A stretch of 64,000 nt of DNA from Nilaparvata lugens (taxonomy: Eukaryota > Arthropoda > Insecta > Hemiptera > Delphacidae): assembly GCF_014356525.2 (NCBI RefSeq), contig NC_052512.1, forward strand, positions 2,111,114 through 2,175,113, written 5' to 3'. Below the pieces are notes generated by a model, which was not told the origin of the DNA, searched no databases, and was given only the letters and a program-made list of their open reading frames with translations. Position numbers and translations under genes: made by a program. Position 1 is the first letter of the stretch. Each line of letters starts with the position of its first letter. Below are positions 10,801 through 20,436 of this stretch, one piece after another.

Positions 10801-13800
10801 CGCTTCTAGCCAGAGCTCGGTTGCGAATAGTGGTGGTGTGAGCCATCGGCAGGGGGAGGAGGGGTCAACGAGGGGTGCACACACACGTCTCCACAAGCGC
10901 CACATCAGCACAAATTCGAGCACAACGGACGACCTGTGGTCGAGCAGTGAGGAGTTGATGCCATCACTTGAAGGCGTAGGAGGAGGAGCAAGTCGTTGGC
11001 TGAGCCATAAAGAGTCTCAAATGCTCTTGAAGAAGGAGGGGGGCGACAGAGGTCTCCCTGTGGACTGCTGTCCGTCTATCATGGAGATCATCCAGCCGCT
11101 GGGAGGAATCAACCGTGAGGGAATGCTTGTCAGGCTCTTTCGAGACATCAATATCACTCAAAGGTCAGTTTCTGTCCATGCTCACTAATCACCTTTCACT
11201 CATCTTCATAACGGCCCGATCTACTATGATTTGCACCTTCACCTTTTTATAGTGTCCATTGAATTTCCTTTCAAATATGTTCAGGTCACAAATCCTAAAG
11301 ATATCACTTTTAACATGGAGAGGGGAAACCGATTTATCCTTGCACAGTTTGTAGCATGGAAAGAGTAGTGGGGAGGAGTAAGCATGCTGCACCACTACCT
11401 CCGTAAACAAAGCCATAGTGATGGCAGATGGTAACGTCAGCTCAGGTAGGGCTCATACACCAATCAAAGCACTAGCTGATATAGATCAGCTAAAATCAAC
11501 CATTTCTTATTGGTGTAGGAGCCTTACCTGTACTGACGTCACTAGAATGCACTATGGCTTTGTTTACGGAGGTAGTGGCTGCACAAAATTGGATGCTGAC
11601 GCAAAATTATGGAGAATGCTGTTATGTAGTGGCAGTGATTAGTGAAGGAAAGAGCATCTGGCCTCTCTGTCTTCGAGAGAGAGCCGTGTAAAAAGTAATA
11701 TCTCTGACTATTGATTTCAGATGAGTTCGAAATCCACAAAGAGTTATAGGTCCACTTCTTCTTCTGTCAATATCATCCTCTCCACTAGCAGCGCACAGAC
11801 CTGTGCATCAGGGCATCACCTTCCGAAAAAAATGCAATTTGGGAAATACTTGATGAGTGAGGTTACCTCACTGAATCTTAATTAATAGTAACATGTATCA
11901 GATACACGTGAATTTATCAATCAATATGGAGTCCAGATCTAAAAGTACTCAAGTATAAGAATACAATGGTTTACACAGAGTATTTTCATCAGCTACAAGT
12001 TACTATAGTAAGGTTCACATTATAATGGCAGTGTTTGGTTGGCAATGGTATTGCTATCCTTGTCTATCATTCAACAAAGCGGATAGCGCTATCTCTTTCT
12101 CACTTCGCTATATTGCCAGTTTGTCTTTTAACAATGTAGAATTAATAATTGACTAACAAAATATTTCATCTTAATTATTAAGATTCATTATGAAATTATT
12201 GGAAAATACAATTTATTGCTTAATAAAATATAATTGATTATTTTAAAGAAGAATGAACCGTTAATATTACATCAATGAGCCTGTATCAGCTACCGGCTAT
12301 ACAGAAAGCATTGACAAGACAGAGGATCGGCAACGTTTTTCTCCTATCTTTCTTCACTGTCATTATAACGTGGACCTCACTATAGTTGTCTACTATTAAA
12401 GTATCTAGTTGATACTATTTATTTACTATTATTTCCTGATTAATTCAGAAAAAAACAATGAGAAGTGTGTTACTTCTGTCTTGCTCACAACAAATAATTT
12501 CAAAGCATTCCTTTTATTGTGAATAAGGGACGGTTTCCGAGCTCGGGGTTTAGGTGAGTTCTAGACTTTAAACAGCTGGAGTCAGAAAATCGGCTTTCCA
12601 AAACGAGGCGTAGTCGCAGTAAATAGTTGCTGAAAATAATCTTAATTTTCTCATTACTATGATTAGATACGTTTTTCCTTGACGAAATGAAACATTCCTA
12701 AATAATTCGAAATAGCTGGAACTTTACACTATTTTCTCTTTATTTTATTTTGTGTTCAATTTTCTAGCTGTTCGATATTTAATTTAAACGTGTCCTTGAC
12801 TATGACTACGACTAGGTCCCGTTGTCCCGTTTCGGAAAGCCTATTTTCCGACTCCAGCTGTTCAAAGTCTAGAACTTAGCCAAATCCCGAGCTCGGAAAC
12901 CAGCCCTAAGTGTTCACTTTCTCATATTCTTTACATACGACAAGTACATATTGGATCTTGCAACACTGACTTAGCAGCGGTGTCATATTGAATCACTTGG
13001 ACTTGCATTCAGGGGTTGAATAATAAATTTCACAATCTGGCAATGCCAATAATCTGATAGCTAGTGGCTCAAGTCACAACTTGTTCCATATTGAAAAATG
13101 AATCATTCTTAAATTTATTCGATTTGAAATGTGAATGTTGGCAGTTTCTTTGAGCTGTCATGCCGGACAGGCGTGGAGGGCAAGCCATGCCGCTTCATGG
13201 ACCGCCATCTGCACAACCAATCGCGCTGTGTGCAGAAGTACTCCTATTCCTACGCCCTGGTCGAGGACACCGTCAAGACCGGACAAGGACAATACAGACG
13301 CGTCAACTCAGGACCAGTCCGTCCGGACATGTGGATGCTTGACCACATACAGGTTGACTACAACTAAATATATTCTATCGAAATATGTTCTATCGAAACA
13401 CAAAATCTATCGATTTATAAATATCGAAATATCAATATCAAACCAGATTTCGAAAATACCGTATCGAAATACAAACCAGATTTCTCTATTCTATAATTTT
13501 CCATGTTTAGAAATAGAAGATCACTTTATAATGACAACAGAAGATTTAGTCAATTTTCACGAGAGTGAGTCAAATTTCAAATTTATTTGGAGCGAAACAC
13601 AAACAAATGGGTCAAAATGTTAATAAGGGTGCGGCTTCAAACTTCCTTTTTCCAAAACATAATAAAACACAAGAGATAGAGGAGTTTTATTACATTCTCA
13701 GAATGGAAGTATGTACGGTATTTAAATTTCTGTTCCATGAAGTTTTGAAGATCATGAAGTTGACGTCTCCCACTCTGGATACACTTAGAGCCAGTTTCCG

Positions 13801-16800
13801 AGCTCGGGATTTGGCTAATTTCTAGACTTTGAACAGCTGGAGTCAGAAAGTTGCCTCTCCGAAACAGGGCGTAGTCGTGATCCTTGTCATAGTGGTGAAT
13901 TATTAAATTTTGAAAAAACTAGGAAATTGAACACAAAATAAAATAAAGAGAAAATAGTGTAAAGTTTCAGCTATTTCGAATTATTCAGAAATATTTAATT
14001 TCGTCACGGAAAAACTTTTCCAATTTTAGAAATGGGAAGATAAAAACTGCGACTACTGTCATAAAAACTGCGACCACGCTCCATTTTGGAAACCCAATTT
14101 GCTGACTCCAGCTGTTTAAAGTCTAGAACTTAGCTAAATCCCGAGCTCGGAAACCGACCCATAGAGTACCTATTTCTAGTATTTGATATTACCCTTCCAA
14201 TCATTAAAGGCATAATTTTGGCAATTTCTCGCTGTATGCTGTTTAAATCTTGGAGGATCTTTGGACGGTTCACATGGACATATTATAGGATATTAAAAAA
14301 ACCTCACAGAAAAAACCACACGGGGGCGAATCGAGTCATAATCGGGCCACTACAAATCTCTAAGGCATTCTGGGAAGTGTTACTTCAAATCAGCCATTTC
14401 GTATATTATATCCACTAGGCATGGATGAAAATGGATGTCTTCTTCAAGAGTTCTCCTCACAGAACGATCGGAAAGTCCGAGGGCAGACGCATATTTGCGT
14501 GCTGATCGCCTTGGATCACTGTCTCAATGTTTTCATGTGATCTAATGGGCCGTGGAACTTTAAATCTTCGTTTTGTTGAACACCCGTTTTTTAAACCCAC
14601 AAATCAAACTATTCCTGGCCTGGAACATGGATCAACGGGGCTGAATTAAACTGATTCCGAAATGCGTGCTGTGGTGCAACCACTGAACAGCCACTCGAAA
14701 AGTAGGGCTCAACGGCGAACGCCCACTCTTTGCTGTTCCAACACATAATGGCGACTGAACAGAGCAAGAAATAAACTTTGAAACCACCACTTTCGAGAGT
14801 GTCAACTAGTATTCCGCTATGTCATCAACTAACTCAAGAGTACGCATTTAAAAAAAGAAGTTTTGATGCCGCACTCTGTATGACGACATGTTTTGGCGGA
14901 GGGGTACCTAACCATGACGACTGTTGACCTTTGCAGTCTGGGTGCTGAATTTGATTTGAGGTGTGAGATCACACTGTATTATTACAAATGAAAAGAATGT
15001 GTAACATAAATAAGATCAATGTCCCAGTAGAAGCATATCAGTGTCCTCATGTGTCTATGCTCATTCATGGTAAAGAAAACACAAATTCATGGTCATTCAT
15101 GGTAATAAATCCGACCAGTCTACTTGTTCAGTTTGAATAAAATGTACGAGGTAGTGGGAAAAGTAATGAGACAGATTTCATACTTAATAAAGTTTTTATT
15201 ATTTTTGAAAAACGATGTTATATCCCCTTAAAAGTAGTTGCCTTGGGCAGCTATACATAGCGAAGTCTTCGTACCCACATTTGGTAGTACTGCTGGAAAC
15301 CTCCAATATTAGACATAGCTTTTAACTGGTCGATCACAGTCTTTTGAATTTTCTCCAGAGTTGCAAAATTCCATCTTTTCAGGACATGTTTCAATATTTT
15401 GAGAATAGGGAAAGGTACCTGCCAGTACCACTTTATTTGATTGTACTGGCAGATTGATTGAAACATGTCCTGAAAAGACGTAATATTGAACTCTGGAGAA
15501 CATTCAAAAGACTGACCGATCAGTTGGGAGCCATGACAATTGAATACTTTCAGCAATGCAATCAAGAGTGGTAGCAACCATTTCGTCGGTATATAGCTGC
15601 CCAAGGAAAGTAACTACTTTCAACTTTCAAGGAGATAAAACATTGTTTTCGAAAATAATAAGAAATGTTGTTGGTAAAAATTCAGTCTCACTAGGTACCT
15701 TACCTCGTATTTATTTATTTATACATTGATAGATACAATATCATTCTCAACTATGGATGATTGGGAAAGGAACAACAGGCTTGAAGCCCACAACTGTTCT
15801 TTTCCCAAATTCAGATAGAAATTGTCTAAAAATAGGTTATGTTTACACTTCTCAATTTTGTCCAATTTTGAGTGGTCAATAGCAGTAATAATAGTATTAT
15901 TAAAAGGAATTAGGAATTTAAAAGGAATTATAAATTATTAAGAGGAAGTATTATAAGGATAATTCCCACTAATAGACTATATGCCGGTTGCACAAATAAA
16001 GTCAGTTAAATTTTGACCGTGATGATTTCCACGAGAACCAATCTGAGAAGCCGTATTTTCAAAAACGCCTTCTCTGATTCTCGTGGAATTAATCACGGTT
16101 AAAATTTAACCGGCTTTTGTGCAACCGGGATTATGTATCGTTATATCATTTAATTTTATTTAAATGAATATGTGAAGGTGTTTACCGTAACTATAACCTG
16201 TATGTAGCCTATGTATTCTAATATCTATGAATTATTATATTATCAGTTTATATTATATTATTCTATCGACATAAATTCAATTCAACTAGTTCTATTCTAA
16301 GTGAACAGAGTTCACAGAACTATAGTGAGGTCTACGTTATAATGACAGTGTTTGATTAGCTATCCTTGTCTATCATTCAACAAAGCGGATAGCGCTATCT
16401 CTTTCTCGCTTTGCTCTGTTGCCTGATCGTCTTTTAACAATGTAAAATTGATAATTAATTAACAAAATATTTCATCATATGGAAATTCATTATAAAATTA
16501 TTGGAAAATATAATTATTTATTGCTTGATAAAATGTAGTTGATTATTTTAAATGAGAATGAACAGTTAATATTACATCAATAAACCTGTTCAGCTACCGT
16601 CTATATTTATTTATTTATTCGTGGACAGAATCACAAATCATATAAATATGATTAGGAAGGAACAACAGGCTTGGCCCAAATCTATTCCATTCCCAAATTT
16701 TGATAAATTTATTAATAAAATGTCCAAAAAATAGGTCATGTTTCTACTGTAAAACGTTCAAGTTCAATTTTCGTCCAAAAATATATATAAGCTAAACATT

Positions 16801-17145
16801 TTGAATTTAGAGAAATTAAAACACCATACTATATTCAAATATAAAACTTAATTATCACTTCATATTGAATTAATAAAGTTATTTTATAAATGTTTTAACT
16901 CAAAAATACACACAACTTCTCTCACTAAGCACAGCTGTTAGAAGGCATTGCCAAGACAGAGGTTCGGCAACGTTGATCTCCTATCTTTCTCCACTGCCAT
17001 TATAACGTGGACGTATAGTTCTCTTCCAATCGATGTATTTAGGACTAAGTAAGTTTTTGTGTTACAGGTCCGCTCAGGATGTGCTTGTGAAGTGCTTCCA
17101 AGAACCAAACGAAGAAAATCAAAAATGAAGCGTGGAAAGGATTAG
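7857..17145 (+). CDS. Spätzle-family cystine-knot cytokine (Toll-ligand type, nearest spz3/spz4), four exons
   Basis: Secreted neurotrophin-like ligand family acting on Toll receptors. Coding exons: 7857-7895, 10787-11163, 13145-13352, 17068-17145. All introns are GT-AG and the phases join (0, 2, 0), giving 233 residues. The signal peptide (residues about 1-27, starting MRQITPLPRILIA) is split by intron 1, which supports the start at 7857. Residues 28-105 are a low-complexity, basic pro-region with a possible dibasic site (RLHKR). The C-terminal domain has seven cysteines (107, 108, 145, 154, 167, 213, 215), the usual knot-plus-dimer complement, with characteristic blocks KPCRFMDR, SRCVQKYSYSYA and RSGCACEV. 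N-glycosylation sequons are at N56, N135 and N163. The tail is very basic. The third donor (CAG|GTTGAC) is weak. Introns of 2.9, 2.0 and 3.7 kb are full of MITEs. Subfamily is from memory, so no symbol is given. Confidence 0.88.
7896..8598. other. Start of Spätzle-family intron 1, no element recognised
   Basis: The donor reads GCG|GTTAGT. The 0.7 kb after it shows no paired inverted repeats or coding relics that I can identify. Confidence 0.5.
8748..9571. mobile_element. 'TAGTGAGGTCCACG' MITE, 824-bp copy
   Basis: The ends TAGTGAGGCTCACGTTATAA and the inverted ACGTGGACCTCACTA are flanked on both sides by TA. Six further copies share these ends (12006-12382, 16323-17015, 34253-34858, 37702-about 40475, 41159-41373, 48547-48920). 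A TA target site suggests Tc1/mariner-type mobilisation. This copy is about twice the usual 375 bp. Confidence 0.8.
9584..9799. repeat. GC-rich fold-back repeat with GCTCGCTTCGCTCGCC arms
   Basis: The left arm begins GCCGTCAGGCTCGCTTCGCT and the right arm ends with its reverse complement. The arms continue through CATATCCG and CCCCCGACTGGAT blocks. A third internal copy of the 'ggctcgcttcgctcgcc' motif lies near 9676. It is strikingly GC-rich compared with its surroundings. Confidence 0.8.
9890..10022. repeat. Short inverted repeat around TTTCCAAATGGTGAC
   Basis: GAGCATGATTGTGTTTCCAA is followed about 60 bases later by an inverted, imperfect copy (GTCACCATTTGAAAACACAT). GAGAAGAGACTGG and CCAGTCGATTCTCTTCTC also pair. 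Probably a decayed hairpin element. A fragment ending GGCTTTTGTGCAACCGGG follows at about 10090-10121 and matches one end of the 15983-16128 hairpin. Confidence 0.55.
10345..10660. repeat. Diverged copy of the repeat unit in the 34358-34563 palindrome
   Basis: AGCACCCTTTATTTAAAAAA, 'agttcaacaacta' and 'caccatcgtcaggtt' match blocks of one arm of the 34358-34563 palindrome. Downstream, AAAAAGTAGCCCATTTGAAT corresponds to the AAAAGCAGCCCATGTC sequence that follows that palindrome. Here the unit is single rather than palindromic. Confidence 0.55.
11393..11577. mobile_element. Hairpin MITE with 7-bp target duplication (GCTGCAC), copy 1
   Basis: The 185-bp element begins CACTACCTCCGTAAACAAAG and ends with the inverted sequence. 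Its centre carries the palindrome GATATAGATCAGC. It is flanked by exact GCTGCAC repeats at 11386-11392 and 11578-11584. A second copy at 32025-32206 has its own exact 7-bp flanks. It lies in intron 2 of the Spätzle-family gene. A 7-bp duplication does not fit Tc1/mariner, piggyBac or Harbinger. Confidence 0.85.
12006..12382. mobile_element. 'TAGTGAGGTCCACG' MITE, 377-bp copy
   Basis: The ends (TAGTAAGGTTCACATTATAA and the inverted ACGTGGACCTCACTA) are flanked by TA. The interior shares blocks such as TATCATTCAACAAAGCGGAT with the other family members. Lies in intron 2 of the Spätzle-family gene. Confidence 0.85.
12527..12906. mobile_element. 'GGTTTCCGAGCTCGGG' MITE, Tourist-like, TAA target site
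   Basis: The left end GGGACGGTTTCCGAGCTCGG and the right end CCGAGCTCGGAAACCAGCCC are inverted copies, with TAA on each side (12524-12526 and 12907-12909). Homology continues through AACAGCTGGAGTCAGAAAAT. A 3-bp TAA duplication fits PIF/Harbinger-type mobilisation. Other copies: 13789-14161, 22202-22348 (truncated), 43894-44178, 46221-46570, 53273-53626. Confidence 0.8.
13789..14161. mobile_element. 'GGTTTCCGAGCTCGGG' MITE, copy in intron 3
   Basis: Begins with CCAGTTTCCGAGCTCGGGAT and ends with CCCGAGCTCGGAAACCGACC. Flanks read TAG on both sides. Located 0.4 kb into intron 3 of the Spätzle-family gene. Confidence 0.75.
14420..14770 (-). pseudogene. Broken mariner-type transposase, N-terminal helix-turn-helix part
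   Basis: On the - strand, frames that need at least one shift read a HTH-like segment ending SARKYASALGLSDRSVRRTL followed by EEDIHFHPC. This is the 'repressor-like HTH then HP' region that precedes the catalytic domain in insect Tc1/mariner-superfamily transposases. An upstream piece (VAPQHAFRNQF) fits the start of the same domain. Internal stops and a frameshift show it is dead. The catalytic half is absent. It lies in intron 3 of the Spätzle-family gene, antisense to it. Confidence 0.65.
15147..15707. mobile_element. Fold-back mariner-like element (561 bp)
   Basis: TA-flanked ends CGAGGTAGTGGGAAAAGTAA and the inverted CACTAGGTACCTTACCTCG. The two halves pair imperfectly across the whole length: the '...gccttgggcagctata' and 'tatagctgcccaagg' blocks mirror each other, as do the AGGACATGTTTCAAT and ATTGAAACATGTCCT blocks near the centre. 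The arm sequence looks like the 3' end of a mariner-type transposase gene (a WVRRLRYV-like C-terminus before the noncoding end), present in opposite orientations. In intron 3 of the Spätzle-family gene. Confidence 0.75.
15711..15900 (-). repeat. LINE 3'-end fragment, reverse orientation
   Basis: Begins with TTATTTATTTATA on the + strand (the tail of a - strand LINE) followed by a block containing GGAACAACAGGCTTGAAGCC. It resembles the fragments at 245-391 and 16606-16938. Confidence 0.5.
15983..16128. repeat. Hairpin MITE with CCGGTTGCACAAA ends
   Basis: GCCGGTTGCACAAATAAAGT on the left pairs with GGCTTTTGTGCAACCGG on the right. The arms continue through TTCCACGAGAA/TTCTCGTGGAA to a short centre. 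One end of the same family is seen alone at about 10090-10121. Confidence 0.8.
16323..17015. mobile_element. 'TAGTGAGGTCCACG' MITE interrupted by a LINE tail
   Basis: TA-flanked at both ends, although the right end has lost the CCTCAC part. At about 16606-16938 a LINE 3' fragment (tail TATTTATTTATTTATTC, then GGAACAACAGGCTTGGCCC) splits the 'taccgtctatagaaggcattg' block found intact elsewhere in the family. This gives the order of insertion: MITE first, LINE second. The element ends 52 bp before exon 4 of the Spätzle-family gene. Confidence 0.75.
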
Positions 17146-17383
17146 GAGTCTGAGACTTTTTGGTTGATGTGTAATTGTGTCTAGTTATGTACTTGGCTTA
17201 ATATTTATGTGTTCGTTTAGTTGCTTGAAAATTACTATAGAAAAGTTAATTTTACAAACAGATATAGTCCTTGATGGATCTATTCAGGGACAATTAATGT
17301 GAGATATGTTCATTATACGACATGATCTGAGGTATTGGTGTGGTATCAAACAGAGATATACTACCACGGATAGGATGAAATAT

Positions 17384-17581
17384 CATAGCCACCTCTAATA
17401 CAAGGCCGCGGCCTACGATATTGCAACGTCGCAGTGTAGGCCTAGAATCTAATACATGATTGGTGAAAAAGATTTAAAAAAATACCACCTGATCTTTTTC
17501 ACCAATCATGTATTAGATTCTAGGCCTACACTGCGACGTTGCAATATCGTAGGCCGCGGCCTTGTATTAGAGGTGGCTATG
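17384..17581. repeat. Perfect palindrome: 90-bp arms, 18-nt spacer
   Basis: 17384-17473 and 17492-17581 are exact reverse complements by direct reading, separated by an A-rich 18-base spacer. The arm begins CATAGCCACCTCTAATACAA and contains GGCCGCGGCC. It starts 239 bases after the Spätzle-family stop codon and could fall in its 3' UTR. No family copy is seen elsewhere in the window. Confidence 0.9.
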
Positions 17582-17900
17582 GAAATATTCATGATGGGAA
17601 ATAAGGTAGTTGGTACGGTACGTGAGACATTTTTGTAAATGTAAGAATTGTTAGCTTGTATTACACAATTGTCTAAATTGTATTGGATCAATGATCTATT
17701 GATATGATCAATTTATTATAAATTATACTGGGATAGGCTATTATACTATTCCCAGTCATTATACAGCCATCTCTAGGAATGTGAAATGCAATGATGATAC
17801 TGTAAGGTCCGACAGTTTACCAGGACAGGAAAAGCAGAGCGTGTGATTCCCGCTTCATTTCAACTGGTCAGGTATCTGTCATCATTAGTATGAAGATAGT

Positions 17901-18081
17901 TCGAGATATTGCCAATAATCCACTTAATTTCAATAAAAATTATTATTTTACAGGAGCATGATTTCGTGTGTGATCACATATCATCAGTAACTTACAGCTG
18001 ATTAAGTGTGAGCATACACAAAAACATGCTTCTGTAAAATAATTTTTATTGAAATTAAGTGGATTACTGGCAATATTTCAA
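17901..18081. repeat. Inverted repeat, about 60-bp arms
   Basis: Arms 17901-17960 and 18024-18081 pair through CCACTTAATTTCAATAAAAA with a few differences, leaving a 63-base loop. The unit follows the perfect palindrome by 320 bases. Confidence 0.85.
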
Positions 18082-18194
18082 GTCTCTTCAACTCTGTATT
18101 ATGTTGAACAGAAACTAAAACTATTGTGTAGTTTAGGATAATGAGATTAGTTCATACAATATTTTTGAATATTCCATCTGAAATGTTTGTCTTT

Positions 18195-18306
18195 TTAAAT
18201 AAAAATACTCAGAAACTGTCAAAAACCACAGATTTTATTGAAATTTTGAGTTCTAAATTTCAATAAAATCTGTGGTTTTTGACAATTTCTTAGTCTTTTT
18301 ATTTAA
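18195..18306. repeat. Inverted repeat, about 50-bp arms
   Basis: CAAAAACCACAGATTTTATT on the left pairs with AATAAAATCTGTGGTTTTTG on the right, around an approximately 10-base centre. It is the third hairpin within 0.92 kb downstream of the Spätzle-family gene. Confidence 0.85.
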
Positions 18307-19445
18307 TATGAAACAATATCACAATATCAACTTCTCAACTACACAAAAAGTTTGTCTTTTTGTGCCTTAAACCATTACGATATTGCGCTCGAATTTCTAG
18401 AGATGGCTAAGCTAAACTACAATATCATTTCAGTATAATAATATAATGGAGAGAAATACCAATTTTAGGATGCTATTTATTGGGCATTTTGTTTACAGAA
18501 AATTTCCTCCTAAATCTGCAGGGATTAATTTATTTATCTTGTCTCGAATTTTGATAAAAATCTTTTTTGGTCATTTTTTATCCTATATTGAATTGATAGA
18601 TGTCCGCAATGTCAATTATTTAAGTGTTAGTTGGTGCTAATAATGAGAAACTTGCTGCCGAGTACTATAGAAATAACTATGATTTTGAAACAGTTTTTGT
18701 TCAATCAAGAGCAAGAAAAATTCAATTCGAATAACAAGGAATAAGGCATAGAATTTCATAAACAAATTATAGTGAAATAATTGAATATTACATCGAATTT
18801 TAATCGCCGATTAATTGAGCCCAAGAAAAAGGAATACCTACAATAGCTATAGAATTCACTCCAGTTCATTGTCGAGTGTCGTTCTAATAATGTTTAAGTA
18901 CAGCTGTTCATTTATAATAAGCGAGGTTGTGTTGAAATAATATGATTATATATATTAATAATTAGTTTTCGACGTATTTTTGTACATTTTGTAATAATAT
19001 AGACTATTTGATATTATATTTTTCCAATAAGTTTACCACTACAACAATAGGATAGGATGGTTCAACAATTTACCTACTAAGTTTCTGTAATTAAAAAAAA
19101 TATTTTTTACTATACATTTTTAAAGTTGTATTTGAATAAGAAGTATTGTTAGATGATTAATGAATTACAATTAACACAATGTAAAGTTAAGAAATGCACA
19201 GAGATTTGTAGAAGAGAAGTTTATTTTAATTTGTAAAATGCAAAATTATTATACACAAATTTTGAGCATTTGGAAACGTGGCAACATCTAATTTCAGACT
19301 AAAAATTATGTTGCCTGGAGAATCTTTAAATTGCAATTTAAAAAAATCAGGATCTTCTATAAGATTTTGCAGTAGTAAAAGAATTGTAATGCTAGCCTAG
19401 TTTTAAAATATGTTAACAGTTTTAAAAGATACAAAAAAGTAGGTT
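18307..19445. other. AT-rich non-coding stretch
   Basis: No exon, RNA gene or paired repeat ends are recognised. A 64-codon open frame at 18446-18640 has no motif and is probably chance. Confidence 0.5.
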
Positions 19446-20022
19446 ACTACAGTGGATTCACGTTATAGTCAGTGGAAATGATAAAGTTACTCATGGTTGC
19501 CAAGTTTCGCTTCCCACCACCTTCTTTAGTAGATGGCTGTGATTTAAGTCATCCTGTCATATCTGATAGCTTATTAAGATGCGTTTACACCAAAGATGTT
19601 AACAAAATGTTTATTTTTCCGTCCTTATAGATTCTATTAGATTAAACGGAACTTGACAAACACATATGCACATCATTTTTTTGTCAAGTTCCGTTCAATC
19701 TACAGTGATAGAATCTATAAGGACGGAAAAATAAACATTTTGTCAACAACTTTGGTGTAAACGCAGCTTTACGTGAGTACGTATGTTCTCCTACCACCAT
19801 CACCGTGTCGCGGGATTAGCTCGGCCGTACGTCGGCGCGGGCTCGTTGCGGTTATGTGTGTCCCGGCCTTTATTCTGTTACTTTATCATATTTCTACTTA
19901 GCCTACAAATGATTTGGCAACGGCGCAAAGTTGGGAAAAAGATAGAGTTATTTTCTTTGTCTAATGACAGGAAAGGATAACCATATTAATCAGAAGCTGA
20001 CTTTATAGCATGGATCTCACTA
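19446..20022. repeat. Probable diverged MITE carrying a nested hairpin element
   Basis: 'cagtggattcacgttatag' near 19450 and the inverted 'catggatctcactatag' ending at about 20023 resemble diverged ends of the TAGTGAGGTCCACG family. Inside, 19576-19769 is an intact copy of the AAGCTGCGTTTACA hairpin family. The outer element is less certain. Confidence 0.45.
19576..19769. repeat. Hairpin MITE, 'AAGCTGCGTTTACA' family, copy 2
   Basis: AAGATGCGTTTACACCAAAG pairs with CTTTGGTGTAAACGCAGCTT. The arms contain the same CCGTCCTTATAGATTCTAT block as the copy at 52-232. Confidence 0.85.
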
Positions 20023-20436
20023 TAGAATGATTTATACTTCTAGACTCTGACTATAAGAAAAACTGACGACAAATCTCTGTGAATTCATCAGTACTGAAAT
20101 AAACTAGTCGCTATTGAACTTATACGTATTTTAAATTAAGTATCTTGTGTTGTGTATGTTTTTGTAGTATCCAAAATGTATGTAAAACAGTTGAATATGT
20201 ATGGTTGATGCGGAGAAGAATAGCTGAGAAATGATGTATTATAAAGTGTTGGAGAAATGTGAAGTCGATGCATTAATATGAAAATATTAATGGAGAATTT
20301 CAACACACATTATAGCATACATTTTTTACGCTTCACTGCTCTATTGATTTCACAATTAATGTCTATCATATGATCAATAAATGAAAATAATAAAATAAAC
20401 TGGAAGTGAATAGCAAAAATAGAACTTAATTTTCTT

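Noticed and set aside
13131..13367. Reading 13131-13367 as a separate 78-residue gene
   Set aside because: The first bases are intron sequence before the AG at 13143-13144, and the end reads past the donor at 13353. The region is exon 3 of the Spätzle-family gene.
17384..17581. Rho-independent terminator or CRISPR-like array
   Set aside because: This is eukaryotic DNA. The palindrome is far too long for a terminator, and there are no regularly spaced short direct repeats with unique spacers.
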